In this document: positions 8,900 through 17,675 of the stretch, piece after piece | Layout of the letters: each line of letters opens with the position of its first letter | Position numbering within the stretch: the stretch's first letter is position 1 | NCBI RefSeq assembly: GCF_005884405.1 | Contig: NZ_VCAO01000001.1 | Location: 878,687 to 942,686 of the forward strand | Direction of reading: 5' to 3' | Length of the DNA: 64,000 bases | DNA from: Qipengyuania marisflavi | Lineage (GTDB): Bacteria > Pseudomonadota > Alphaproteobacteria > Sphingomonadales > Sphingomonadaceae | Notes under the pieces: model-generated | What the model was told of the DNA's origin: nothing | Databases searched by the model: none | The model's input: the letters and a program-made list of their open reading frames with translations, nothing else | Program-made: the position numbers and the translations under genes

Positions 8900-8931
8900 C
8901 CGCACTGTGCCTTTCAAGTAACACAGTGTGG
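8900..8931. promoter_or_regulatory. Inverted repeat between the TonB receptor and typA
   Basis: CCGCACTGTG at 8900-8909 and CACAGTGTGG at 8922-8931 form a 10-bp inverted repeat (one G-T wobble) with a 12-base spacer. It stands in the 272-base divergent region that must hold the promoters of both the receptor and typA. It could be an operator or an RNA hairpin in the typA leader. Only the symmetry is seen; the role is inferred. Confidence 0.4.
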
Positions 8932-9040
8932 CACCCCCTTTTCCTTGCCGCAATGCAGCATCTGGGTTAGGGGCGCGCCCAAGATGGTAGGCCACTTAAT
9001 GTGCCTTCCGCTACGGCATCCTCTACGAAAGCACGCACCC

Positions 9041-10870
9041 ATGTCCCGCGACCTTCGCAACGTGGCGATTATCGCCCACGTCGACCACGGCAAAACCACT
9101 CTTGTCGACCAGCTATTCCGTCAATCCGGCACTTTTCGCGAAAACCAGCGCGTGGAAGAACGTGCGATGGATTCCAACGATCTGGAAAAAGAACGTGGGA
9201 TCACGATCCTCGCGAAATGCACCAGTGTCGAATGGACCAAGGAAGACGGCACCAACACGCGTATCAACATCGTCGACACCCCGGGCCACGCCGATTTCGG
9301 CGCCGAGGTCGAACGAATCCTCAGCATGGTCGACGGGGTTATCCTGCTGGTCGACAGCGCCGAAGGGCCGATGCCGCAGACCAAATTCGTCACTGGCAAG
9401 GCGCTGGCACTGGGCCTGCGTCCGATTGTGGTCGTCAACAAGATCGACCGCAGCGACGCGCGCCCGCAGGAAGTGCTCGACGAATGTTTCGACCTGTTCG
9501 CCAATCTCGACGCCAATGACGACCAGCTGGAATTCCCCTCGCTCTGGGCTTCGGGCCGTGATGGCTATGCCAGCGAAGACGAAACCGCCCGTTCGGGCAA
9601 TCTGGACCCGCTGTTCAAGCTGATCGTCGACCATGTGCCCTCACCCGGCCTGGATGAAGACGGTCCGTTCAGCTTCCTGGCGACGCTGCTCGACCGCGAC
9701 AATTTCATGGGCCGCGTGCTGACCGGCCGCGTCCAGTCGGGCAAGATCAACGTCAACGACCCGATCCGCGCCATCGACAGCGACGGCAAGGTTGTCGAAG
9801 TTGGCCGCGCCACCAAGCTGATGAGCTTCGACGGGCTCGACCGTGTCCCCGTGGAAAGCGCTGTTGCCGGCGACATCATCGCGCTGGCCGGGCTTGAAAA
9901 GGCCACCGTTTCCAACACCATTGCCGATCCGGCAGTGACCGAACCCATCGCCTCGCAGCCGATCGATCCGCCGACACTGGCGATGCGCTTTGCCGTCAAC
10001 GACAGCCCGCTGGCCGGGCGCGAAGGCAGCAAGGTCACCAGCCGCATGATCCGCGACCGCCTGTACCGCGAAGCCGAAACCAATGTCGCTATCCGCATCA
10101 CGGAAAGCGCAGACAAGGACAGCTTCGAAGTCGCCGGGCGCGGCGAATTGCAGCTGGGCGTGCTGATCGAAACCATGCGCCGCGAAGGCTTTGAACTCGG
10201 CATCAGCCGCCCCCGCGTGCTGTTCCGTGAAGAAAACGGCCAGCGTATGGAGCCATACGAAACCGTCGTGATCGACGTCGATGACGAGCATTCCGGCACG
10301 GTTGTCGAGAAGATGCAGCGCCGCAAGGCCGAGCTGGCCGATATGCGCCCCAGCGGCGTGGGCAAGACCCGCATCACCTTCTCCGCCCCCAGCCGCGGCC
10401 TGATCGGCTATCACGGTGAATTCCTGTCCGACACGCGCGGTACGGGCATCATGAACCGGCTGTACGAGAAATATGACGTCCACAAAGGCCCCATCGAGGG
10501 GCGCCAGAACGGCGTGTTGATATCCAATTGTTCGGGCGAGGCCGTGGCCTATGCGCTGAATATGCTGGAGGAACGCGGCGAACTGTTCATCGGCAGCCAG
10601 GCGAAGATTTACGAAGGCATGATCATTGGCGAAAACGCCAAGCCTGACGATCTTGAAGTCAACCCGATGAAGTCGAAGCAGCTGACCAACTTCCGCTCTA
10701 CCGGCAAGGACGACGCCATCCGCCTCACCACCCCGCGGGTGATGACGCTTGAACAGGCCATTGCCTATATCGACGATGACGAAATGGTCGAGGTGACGCC
10801 TGCAAGCATTCGCCTGCGCAAGGCATTGCTCGACCCGCATGAACGCAAGAAAGCGCGTCGCAAGGGATGA
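9041..10870 (+). CDS. typA: Ribosome-associated GTPase TypA/BipA
   Basis: The 609-residue translational GTPase carries G1 AHVDHGKTTL, G2 region KERGITILA, G3 DTPGHADFGAEVER and G4 NKID. EF-G-like domains follow, and then the BipA-specific C-terminal part (YEGMIIGENAK, LTNFRSTGKDD). It binds the 70S ribosome and supports 50S assembly and growth at low temperature or under stress. The frame extends further upstream, but MSRDLRNVAIIAHVDHGKT is the conserved family start, so ATG 9041 is used. It stands alone as a single gene. Confidence 0.97.
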   Translation: MSRDLRNVAIIAHVDHGKTTLVDQLFRQSGTFRENQRVEERAMDSNDLEKERGITILAKCTSVEWTKEDGTNTRINIVDTPGHADFGAEVERILSMVDGVILLVDSAEGPMPQTKFVTGKALALGLRPIVVVNKIDRSDARPQEVLDECFDLFANLDANDDQLEFPSLWASGRDGYASEDETARSGNLDPLFKLIVDHVPSPGLDEDGPFSFLATLLDRDNFMGRVLTGRVQSGKINVNDPIRAIDSDGKVVEVGRATKLMSFDGLDRVPVESAVAGDIIALAGLEKATVSNTIADPAVTEPIASQPIDPPTLAMRFAVNDSPLAGREGSKVTSRMIRDRLYREAETNVAIRITESADKDSFEVAGRGELQLGVLIETMRREGFELGISRPRVLFREENGQRMEPYETVVIDVDDEHSGTVVEKMQRRKAELADMRPSGVGKTRITFSAPSRGLIGYHGEFLSDTRGTGIMNRLYEKYDVHKGPIEGRQNGVLISNCSGEAVAYALNMLEERGELFIGSQAKIYEGMIIGENAKPDDLEVNPMKSKQLTNFRSTGKDDAIRLTTPRVMTLEQAIAYIDDDEMVEVTPASIRLRKALLDPHERKKARRKG

Positions 10871-10979
10871 TTTCAACGTGAGCGTAACCGAAAGTTAACC
10901 CTTTTCGTTGAGAGTAATCTTAACCGAAAAAGCGCGAATTTCCGGCATTCCGTCAGCGATTTGGTAGCAATTCGTTTAC

Positions 10980-11000
10980 GGTAACCCAAGTAAAGTTACC
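10980..11000. promoter_or_regulatory. Inverted repeat upstream of the RTX nuclease-like gene
   Basis: GGTAAC (10980-10985) and GTTACC (10995-11000) form a perfect 6-bp inverted repeat with a nine-base spacer, about 40 bases before the gene start. The same 171-base region has two copies of TAACCGAAA. It may be an operator; only the symmetry supports this. Confidence 0.3.
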
Positions 11001-11041
11001 TCTGGCTCACCGGCGAATCGTCGCCCGGCCGCCGGAGACGT

Positions 11042-14000
11042 TTGCCGGTGTCAAATATCTATCATTCGCTTGAATCGGGTAATTTCTTCGAGGACTGGAG
11101 CGACACCTCCCGCCTGTCGCGGTTTCATGACTGGTCGCAAGTCGCCAGCATCATGGGCTATCGCGGGGCCAGCCTGACTGGCCGCGCCGATGTCGATGCG
11201 CGCAGCGTCACCGGATTTTCCGACGATCTTTATAGCGCCACTGGGCAGTCCGATCCCAACAGCTATAACCGCGCCGGTATCGCCGAATTCGAACTCGACA
11301 ATCCGGTAGTCGCGCTGGGCGGCGCGGGCAGCACGCGTGCACCCAGCCTGGTGCTTTATATGGACGCCACGGGCCGCGAAGACATCACCCTGTCCTTCAC
11401 CGCGCGCGATCTTGAAACCGGCAGTCACAATTCTGTCCAGCAACTCAATGTGCAGTACCGGATCGGCGATAGCGGGATCTGGACCAATGTGCCCGGCGGC
11501 TACATCGCCGATGCCAGCGCCGATAATGCAACGATGGAAACGCATGTCTCCGTCACGCTGCCGGACGAAGCTTCGGGCCATGCCGACCTGCAAATCCGCA
11601 TCATGACCGTCGACGCCAGCGGCTATGACGAATGGATCGGGATCGACGATATCAGCGTCACCAGCATTCGTGACGCCGACTATGTGCCGCCGGTCGTGCA
11701 AATTTATGACATTCAGGGCGAAGGCCATCTGTCGGCTTTCGAAGGGCATTTTGTCGCCACCACCGGCATCGTCACCGCCATCGATCGCAGCGGCAACGGC
11801 TTTTACCTCCAGGCCGCTCAGGGCGACGGCAATGCCGCGACGTCGGACGCGATCTATGTCCGCAACGAAGCAGGCGTTCGCGTGGCCATTGGCGATGCGC
11901 TGACCGTTACCGGCGTGGTTCATGAGGATGTGCGCGGATCGGGTCTGACCATTACCCAGCTCGCCGCCGAGACTCTGTCTATCGAAAGCCGCGGCAACGC
12001 TTTGCCTGAAGCGGTGCGGATCGGCGGCAACGGCCTCAACCCGCCGACCTCGGTCATCGATAATGACGGTATGACGTCTTACGACCCGCAGACGGACGGG
12101 CTCGATTTCTGGGAATCGCTTGAGGGTATGCGCGTCACTATGGTGGCACCGCAGGCGGTTTCGAATACCAATAGCTACGGCGAGACTTACCTTGTCGCAG
12201 CACGCGGCAATGGCGCCACCGGGATGAATGATCGCGGCGGGATTACGATCTCGGAAGGCGATTGGAATCCCGAGATGATCCAGCTCGACGACAATCTGGT
12301 GCGTCAGCCCGGTATGACCATCGGCGATCAGCTGGGCAATCTGACCGGTGTGATCGGCTATGGCTTCGACCATTACGAATTGCAGGCCACCCAGCGCGCA
12401 CGGATCGTTCAGGATGTGACCCTGCAGCGCGAAACCACCGATCTGGTGGGCGATGCCAACCACATGACCGTGGCAACCTATGATCTGGAGAACATCGATC
12501 CGGGCGACGGTGACCGCTTTGCGCAGCTGAGCCACGACATCGTCGCCAATCTGCGCGCGCCCGACGTCATCGCGGTGCAGCGGCTGCAGGATGCTGACGG
12601 GACCGGCACTGGCAGCGATCTTTCGGGCGAGGCGACCGCACAGGCGCTGATCGATGCCATCTACGAAGAAAGCGGCATCCGCTACACCTATGTCGAAATC
12701 GCGCCAAACAGCCGGGATTCCACAGCGGGCGAAGAGCATGGCAATATCCGCAATGGCTATCTCTACCGCGCCGACCGGGTCAGCCTGGTCGAAGGCAGCC
12801 TGGTCCAGATCGACAATGCGATTTTCGAAGGCACCCGCAGCCCGCTGGTCGCCACTTGGGAGTTCAACGGGCACGAGGTGACGACAGTCAATGTCCACTT
12901 CACCTCACGTGTAGGCAGCGATGCGCTGTGGGGCGATGTGCAGGCACCCTATCACGCCGGCACCATCATGCGGACCAACCAGATTGCTGCGGTGCAGGAA
13001 TATGTCACCGATCTGCTGGCGCACAATCCCGCCGCCAATGTCATGCTGGCAGGCAATTGGAACGGCTATATGTTCGAGCGGGCGCAGACACAGCTCACCG
13101 ACACCGGCCTGTTTGCCAATCTCGCGCTCGAACTCGACGCGGCGGAGCGGTACAGCACCATCGTCGATGGCAATGCCCAGCTGGTCGACAATATTCTGGT
13201 CAGCAACGGCCTGCTTGATCTGGTCGATTTCGACATCGTCCATATCAACAGTGAATTTGCCGGACAGCCGCGCGGCAGCAATCATGATCCCCTGGTCAGC
13301 TCGATCTTCCTCGACCATGCGCCAGAAAATCTGCTGCTCAATGGTGGTTCGGTTGAAGAAAATCTGCGGCCCGGCGCGGTGGCTGGACAGCTGGTGGTGG
13401 ATGACACCGCTGGCGAGACGCTGCGCTATGTCCTGCTGGACGATGCCGGGGGACGCTTCGTGGTCGATGCGGCAAGCGGCCTGGTCACCACCACCCGCGC
13501 GCTGAATTACGAAGCCAACAACAGCTATACCCTCACAGCCCGCGTAACCGACAGCACCGGCCTATCGACCGATGCGACTGTCGTGGTGCGGGTGCGCGAT
13601 GTGAACGAAGCGCCGGTTGCGGCCAGTGACACAATCGATGTTGCCGAGGACGCACAGACCGCGAATTTGTGGTCATATGTGCTGGCCAATGACAGTGATC
13701 CCGACGCGGGTAGCCGCCTGTCGATCAGTGAAGTCGATCTGTCGGGCACGCTCGGCACGGTCGAATTCGACGCGGTGACTGCGACGCTTCGTTACACCGC
13801 CGATGCCGATGTCTTCGATACGCTCAAGCCGGGTGAAGTTCTGGCCGACAGCTTCGCTTACACCGTTACCGACGAGCACGGCCTGACCCACACCGCCACT
13901 GTGACAATAGTAATTACGGGCGAGGCAGATGGCGTGGTGCTCTATGGCGGCAATGGCAAGGATCTGCTGCTAGGCACTGGCGGCGAAGACCGGCTGTATG

Positions 14001-14422
14001 GCGGCAATGGCTCAGACACGCTGATCGGTTTTGCAGGCCATGACTGGCTTCAGGGTGACCGCGGCAACGATATTCTGACCGGCGGCGCCGGTCGTGACAG
14101 TTTTGCCGTGGGCAAAGCCACTGCGCATGACACAGTCACCGATTTCAGCACTGCCGACGACCGGATCGTGATGCTCGACGGCGTTTCTGCAACCTCAAGC
14201 CGCGTCCTCGACGCTGATGGTGACGGCAACCTCGATTTGCGGATTTTCTTCAGTGACGGCAGCGGCACAGTCACCTTGCTGGGCGTCAGCAATTTTGCCG
14301 ATGTCCATATCGATTCGGCCAATGGTCCGGGTGCTCATGGTGGTTACTGGATGGCTCCGGCAGCAGATATGCACTCTGCAATGCCGCTCGATCTTGCAAA
14401 CACGGGCATGTTCCTGCCCTGA
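11042..14422 (+). CDS. RTX protein with ExeM/NucH-like nuclease domain, catalytic acids replaced
   Basis: The 1126-residue product has no Sec signal and is probably exported by type I secretion. In order it shows an N-terminal beta domain, an OB-fold-like stretch (GEGHLSAFEGHFVATTGIVT, near 230), and an endonuclease/exonuclease/phosphatase domain (about 480-760). A cadherin-like repeat (LNYEANNSYTLTARV), a VCBS-like repeat and GGxGxDxL calcium repeats (about 965-1025) follow. Family motifs are recognisable, but the acids differ: QE is VQR (Arg514), GDFN is GNWN (Asn672) and SDHD is SNHD (Asn747). I infer loss of nuclease chemistry, perhaps leaving a binding or matrix role. The start is TTG 11042 or GTG 11048, both after GGAG at 11034-11037. 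Confidence 0.88.
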   Translation: MPVSNIYHSLESGNFFEDWSDTSRLSRFHDWSQVASIMGYRGASLTGRADVDARSVTGFSDDLYSATGQSDPNSYNRAGIAEFELDNPVVALGGAGSTRAPSLVLYMDATGREDITLSFTARDLETGSHNSVQQLNVQYRIGDSGIWTNVPGGYIADASADNATMETHVSVTLPDEASGHADLQIRIMTVDASGYDEWIGIDDISVTSIRDADYVPPVVQIYDIQGEGHLSAFEGHFVATTGIVTAIDRSGNGFYLQAAQGDGNAATSDAIYVRNEAGVRVAIGDALTVTGVVHEDVRGSGLTITQLAAETLSIESRGNALPEAVRIGGNGLNPPTSVIDNDGMTSYDPQTDGLDFWESLEGMRVTMVAPQAVSNTNSYGETYLVAARGNGATGMNDRGGITISEGDWNPEMIQLDDNLVRQPGMTIGDQLGNLTGVIGYGFDHYELQATQRARIVQDVTLQRETTDLVGDANHMTVATYDLENIDPGDGDRFAQLSHDIVANLRAPDVIAVQRLQDADGTGTGSDLSGEATAQALIDAIYEESGIRYTYVEIAPNSRDSTAGEEHGNIRNGYLYRADRVSLVEGSLVQIDNAIFEGTRSPLVATWEFNGHEVTTVNVHFTSRVGSDALWGDVQAPYHAGTIMRTNQIAAVQEYVTDLLAHNPAANVMLAGNWNGYMFERAQTQLTDTGLFANLALELDAAERYSTIVDGNAQLVDNILVSNGLLDLVDFDIVHINSEFAGQPRGSNHDPLVSSIFLDHAPENLLLNGGSVEENLRPGAVAGQLVVDDTAGETLRYVLLDDAGGRFVVDAASGLVTTTRALNYEANNSYTLTARVTDSTGLSTDATVVVRVRDVNEAPVAASDTIDVAEDAQTANLWSYVLANDSDPDAGSRLSISEVDLSGTLGTVEFDAVTATLRYTADADVFDTLKPGEVLADSFAYTVTDEHGLTHTATVTIVITGEADGVVLYGGNGKDLLLGTGGEDRLYGGNGSDTLIGFAGHDWLQGDRGNDILTGGAGRDSFAVGKATAHDTVTDFSTADDRIVMLDGVSATSSRVLDADGDGNLDLRIFFSDGSGTVTLLGVSNFADVHIDSANGPGAHGGYWMAPAADMHSAMPLDLANTGMFLP

Positions 14423-14438
14423 CACCGCGATGGTGCCC

Positions 14439-15287
14439 TCATTCGGGCAAAACAACCTTTCCTACGTGTATAGGCCTGCGGTGTTCAGGCGGCGGCGGGT
14501 CGCGCCAATTGCCATAGTGTAGCTCACAGAAACGTTCGCAATTGGCGGGTATTGCGGCGGATACTGGGCCAAACTGCGCGGGGCGCGGCGGGACCAGATC
14601 ACTCTCGCGCAGTACCTTTTTGCGCCATTGGCTGATGCCCAGCATTCCGAAGCTATCATATTCATCCGACAGCGCGGCCCCGCTGGCTTGCTGCACGCGT
14701 TCGCGCAGCCAAACGAACCAACGCAGCGGCAAGGATTGGCGCAGCAATAGCCCCAGCCCGCGCGCTGCACGCCGCCACAGAGGTTTGCCGCCCACCAGCG
14801 GATCGAGCACAGGCGGCAGGATCACCAGGTTGAGCAACCCCAACCGCCGCCGCTGCCGCTCGCGCGCCGCCTCATCCAGCGGCAGGCGGTCATAGGGGAA
14901 GATGTCGAGGAACAGCCCTTCGTGCATTCCCGTCCCTGCAAAATCCACCTCGCCAGCGCTGCTGCCATCCAGCCGCAGCTTGGCAAAGGGGTAGTGATAG
15001 CGCGGCTCGGTGCGCCATTCCTGCAAGCTCATTCCGGGGATTGAATCGGCCGCCAGCGACAGCATCAGCCGTTCATAATCAGGCCGCAATAAAGCCAGAT
15101 CGATATCGTCATCCCACGGGATAATTTCGCCATCGCGCAGCGCGCCCAATGCGGTCCCGCCAATCAGGAAAATCGCGATACCCCGTTGCTCGCAATAGGT
15201 GAGCAATTTGGCGCACATGGCGAGCAGGGTCTGTTGCAGCCGCTGCAAATCCGCACTCGGCTCGCCGTTTTCGTAGGCAATCCTCAC
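14439..15287 (-). CDS. LicD-family phosphotransferase
   Basis: The 282-residue product has the LicD/fukutin nucleotidyltransferase-fold motif FLIGGTALGALRDG followed by the metal-binding IPWDDDIDLAL (near residue 58). Later come a DIFPYD motif and a cysteine-containing C-terminus. LicD proteins transfer phosphocholine, or in related enzymes glycerol- or ribitol-phosphate, from a CDP-activated donor onto surface glycans. The GTG at 15287 is chosen because it overlaps the stop of the cytidylyltransferase gene (GTGA); a longer frame would overlap that gene by 88 bases. The coupling suggests the upstream enzyme makes its donor. Confidence 0.88.
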   Translation of the reverse strand: MRIAYENGEPSADLQRLQQTLLAMCAKLLTYCEQRGIAIFLIGGTALGALRDGEIIPWDDDIDLALLRPDYERLMLSLAADSIPGMSLQEWRTEPRYHYPFAKLRLDGSSAGEVDFAGTGMHEGLFLDIFPYDRLPLDEAARERQRRRLGLLNLVILPPVLDPLVGGKPLWRRAARGLGLLLRQSLPLRWFVWLRERVQQASGAALSDEYDSFGMLGISQWRKKVLRESDLVPPRPAQFGPVSAAIPANCERFCELHYGNWRDPPPPEHRRPIHVGKVVLPE

Positions 15288-15703
15288 GGCTGCGATGAAC
15301 GCGGGATCAACTGGCCGCGGATCGTGGTTGTGCTGATCCCCTCGGTACGGTCGAGATAAACCACTTCGCACAGCTCAGACAGGTGGTCGAACTGGCCCCG
15401 CCAGTCGCCGCCCATACCGAAGATGTCGACCGAATGTGCGGCGATGTCGCGCTCTTTCTGATCCCAGCTGTCCTCGGCAATCACCGCATCCACCTGGCGC
15501 AGCGCCGCGACGATTGCCGCACGGTCCTCATACGGCACCAGCGAATGCTTGCCCTTACCCGCGTTGAACCCATCGGTGGACACGCCTACGATCAGGCGGT
15601 CGCCCAGCGCCGCCAGCCGCTCGATCAACCGCAGATGGCCGATGTGGAACAGGTCGAATGTGCCATAGGTCAGCACAGTCTTACGGGGGCGGGATTGGTT
15701 CAC
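15284..15703 (-). CDS. Glycerol-3-phosphate cytidylyltransferase-like protein (TagD type)
   Basis: A compact nucleotidyltransferase of about 139 residues shows TYGTFDLFHIGHLRLIERL (the HxGH active site), GVSTDGFNAGKG, and EGISTTTIRG, the cytidylyltransferase RTEGISTT motif. TagD-type enzymes make CDP-glycerol from CTP and glycerol-3-phosphate; FAD- or choline-type relatives share the fold, so the substrate is inferred. The GTG at 15703 gives the usual family length; an ATG at 15778 would add 25 untypical residues. The stop overlaps the licD-like start, forming a two-gene donor/transfer unit divergent from putP. Confidence 0.85.
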   Translation of the reverse strand: MNQSRPRKTVLTYGTFDLFHIGHLRLIERLAALGDRLIVGVSTDGFNAGKGKHSLVPYEDRAAIVAALRQVDAVIAEDSWDQKERDIAAHSVDIFGMGGDWRGQFDHLSELCEVVYLDRTEGISTTTIRGQLIPRSSQP

Positions 15704-15807
15704 AATCGCGGATATGGCCGAGGGCAGGCCGCAGGGCAATCCCCGCCAGTCAAAGGTGCGGGGGGCATCGGTAGCCAAGCCGGGCGGCGGCTGTTACCCC
15801 GCTGCCC

Positions 15808-17298
15808 ATGCAAACCGGAATTGTGATCAGCCTCGCCCTGTACTTCGCCCTGATGATGGGCATCGGATTTTACGCCTGGCGCAAATCTACCGACACCTCG
15901 GAAGGCTACCTGCTCGCGGGGCGCAATTTGCCGCCTGCAGTCGCCGCGCTGTCTGCCGGGGCCAGCGATATGTCGGGCTGGCTGCTGCTGGGTCTGCCCG
16001 GGGCGCTGTATGCCGCCGGACTGGTGGAGGCATGGATCGGAATCGGCCTGTTCGTGGGCGCGCTGGCCAATTGGATCATTGTCGCGCCGCGTCTGCGCCG
16101 CCAGACCGAGGAATTGGGAAATGCGCTGACGATCCCCGAATTTCTCGCCAACCGCTTCCCCGACAAGGCCGTCGCTCTGCGGGTAATCTCGGCAATCATC
16201 ATCGTGCTGTTCTTCGCGGTTTACACTGCCGCCGGGCTGGTTGGCGGAGGCAAGCTGTTCGCCAGCGCCTTTGCCGGAGTGGCGCAGGGGCTGCCCGTGC
16301 TGGGCGGGATGAGCGATTATATGGCAGGGATCTGGATCACCGCGCTGGTGGTGCTGGCCTACACGATGGTCGGCGGCTTTCTGGCGGTCAGCCTGACCGA
16401 TTTCGTGCAGGGTATCATCATGGTTCTGGCACTCGTCATCATGCCGCTGGTGGTGATCTTTGGCCCCGGCGGAAGCGCAGGCGGTTCGCTGCAGGCGGTT
16501 GATGTACCGGGCTTCCTCAGCCTGACACAGGGGCTCACCGTGCTGGGCCTGATGAGTGCGGTGACGTGGGGCCTCGGTTATTTCGGTCAACCGCATATCA
16601 TCGTGCGGTTTATGGCGCTGCGCAGTGTCGCCGATGTCCCCGCCGCGCGGGCCATCGGGATGAGCTGGATGGCGGTATGTCTGGCGGGTGCGCTGGGTGT
16701 CGGATTGGCGGGCCGCGCTTATATCGAGCGTAACGGGCTGGTGGTCGATGATCCTGAGACGATCTTCATTGTACTTGCCAACCTGCTGTTCCATCCGCTG
16801 GTCACCGGGTTCCTCTATGCCGCATTGCTGGCCGCGATCATGTCCACCATCAGCTCGCAATTGCTGGTCGCTTCATCATCACTGACAGAGGATTTTTACA
16901 AGCTGTTCTTCCGCAGGCAGGCAGGTGAGCGTGAGAGCGTCAATATCGGGCGACTGTGCGTGTTGCTGGTGGCGCTGGCGGCAATCGTCATTGCCCGCAA
17001 TCCTGACAGCCAGGTGCTGGGTCTGGTCTCCAACGCCTGGGCCGGGTTCGGCGCGGCCTTTGGCCCGCTGATCGTGCTGGCGCTGACCTGGGACAAGATG
17101 ACCGGCACAGGTGCGGTTGCCGGGCTGGTCACCGGCGCGGGGGTCGTGATGGCGTGGATCGCACTGGGCTGGAACGCGGCACTGCCGGGCTTTGGCGGCG
17201 GTTTGTACGAGATCGTGCCCGGCTTTATCGCCGCCTGGCTGGTGATCGTGCTGGTCAGCCGCGCAACCTATGCAGAGCCTGCCACTCAGGAGATCTGA
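15808..17298 (+). CDS. putP: Sodium/proline symporter
   Basis: This 496-residue member of the solute:sodium symporter family is predicted to span the membrane about 13 times. PutP hallmarks are YLLAGRNLPPAVAALSAGAS with DMSGWLLLGLPGA, the segment GLGYFGQPHIIVRFMA, and SSQLLVASSSLTEDFYK (Na+ site region). It couples proline uptake to the sodium gradient for nutrition or osmoprotection. No putA is nearby. The length is normal, and the ATG is the first in frame, 105 bases from the divergent cytidylyltransferase. Confidence 0.93.
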   Translation: MQTGIVISLALYFALMMGIGFYAWRKSTDTSEGYLLAGRNLPPAVAALSAGASDMSGWLLLGLPGALYAAGLVEAWIGIGLFVGALANWIIVAPRLRRQTEELGNALTIPEFLANRFPDKAVALRVISAIIIVLFFAVYTAAGLVGGGKLFASAFAGVAQGLPVLGGMSDYMAGIWITALVVLAYTMVGGFLAVSLTDFVQGIIMVLALVIMPLVVIFGPGGSAGGSLQAVDVPGFLSLTQGLTVLGLMSAVTWGLGYFGQPHIIVRFMALRSVADVPAARAIGMSWMAVCLAGALGVGLAGRAYIERNGLVVDDPETIFIVLANLLFHPLVTGFLYAALLAAIMSTISSQLLVASSSLTEDFYKLFFRRQAGERESVNIGRLCVLLVALAAIVIARNPDSQVLGLVSNAWAGFGAAFGPLIVLALTWDKMTGTGAVAGLVTGAGVVMAWIALGWNAALPGFGGGLYEIVPGFIAAWLVIVLVSRATYAEPATQEI

Positions 17299-17300
17299 CG

Positions 17301-17671
17301 ATGGCCAAGATTACCGGATTGGGCGGAGTCTTCTATGCGGTGAAAGACCCGGCAGCGACCCGCGCCTGGTATTGCGACACGCTGGGCGTGGACGGCGAAT
17401 ACGGACCGCAGCTCAACTGGTCTGAAGAGACTGGCAACAAGCCCTATTCGCTGATCAGTCATTTCTCCGATGACAGCTACATCAAACCCGGACGTGGCGG
17501 TTCATGATCAATTTGCGCGTCGATGATCTCGACGGCTTTGTGGCGCAGTTGAAAGCCAAAGACGTCGATGTGCTGGATAGTGTTGACGAAGGTTACGGAA
17601 AATTTGCCTAGCTGCTTGACCCGGACGGTGTAAAAATCGAGCTGTGGCAGCAGGTCACTGCGCCCGATTAA
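17301..17671 (+). pseudogene. Decayed glyoxalase/VOC-fold protein gene
   Basis: Two frames together make one VOC-fold protein. The first part (17301-17507) gives MAKITGLGGVFYAVKD through YSLISHFSDDSYIKPGRGGS and then hits TGA. The continuation FMINLRVDDLDGFVAQLKAK lies in another frame starting about 17502. Within this second part a TAG at 17609-17611 stands where relatives have Trp (GKFA-stop-LLDPDG), before the closing KIELWQQ. A one-base loss near 17500 plus a nonsense change are two independent lesions, so real decay is more likely than a sequencing error. It follows putP by two bases and was probably co-transcribed. Confidence 0.85.
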
Positions 17672-17675
17672 ACGG

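Noticed and set aside
11051..12898. 615-codon open frame on the minus strand opposite the RTX nuclease-like gene
   Set aside because: It is a shadow frame with no start context; the opposite strand encodes recognisable domains over the same stretch.
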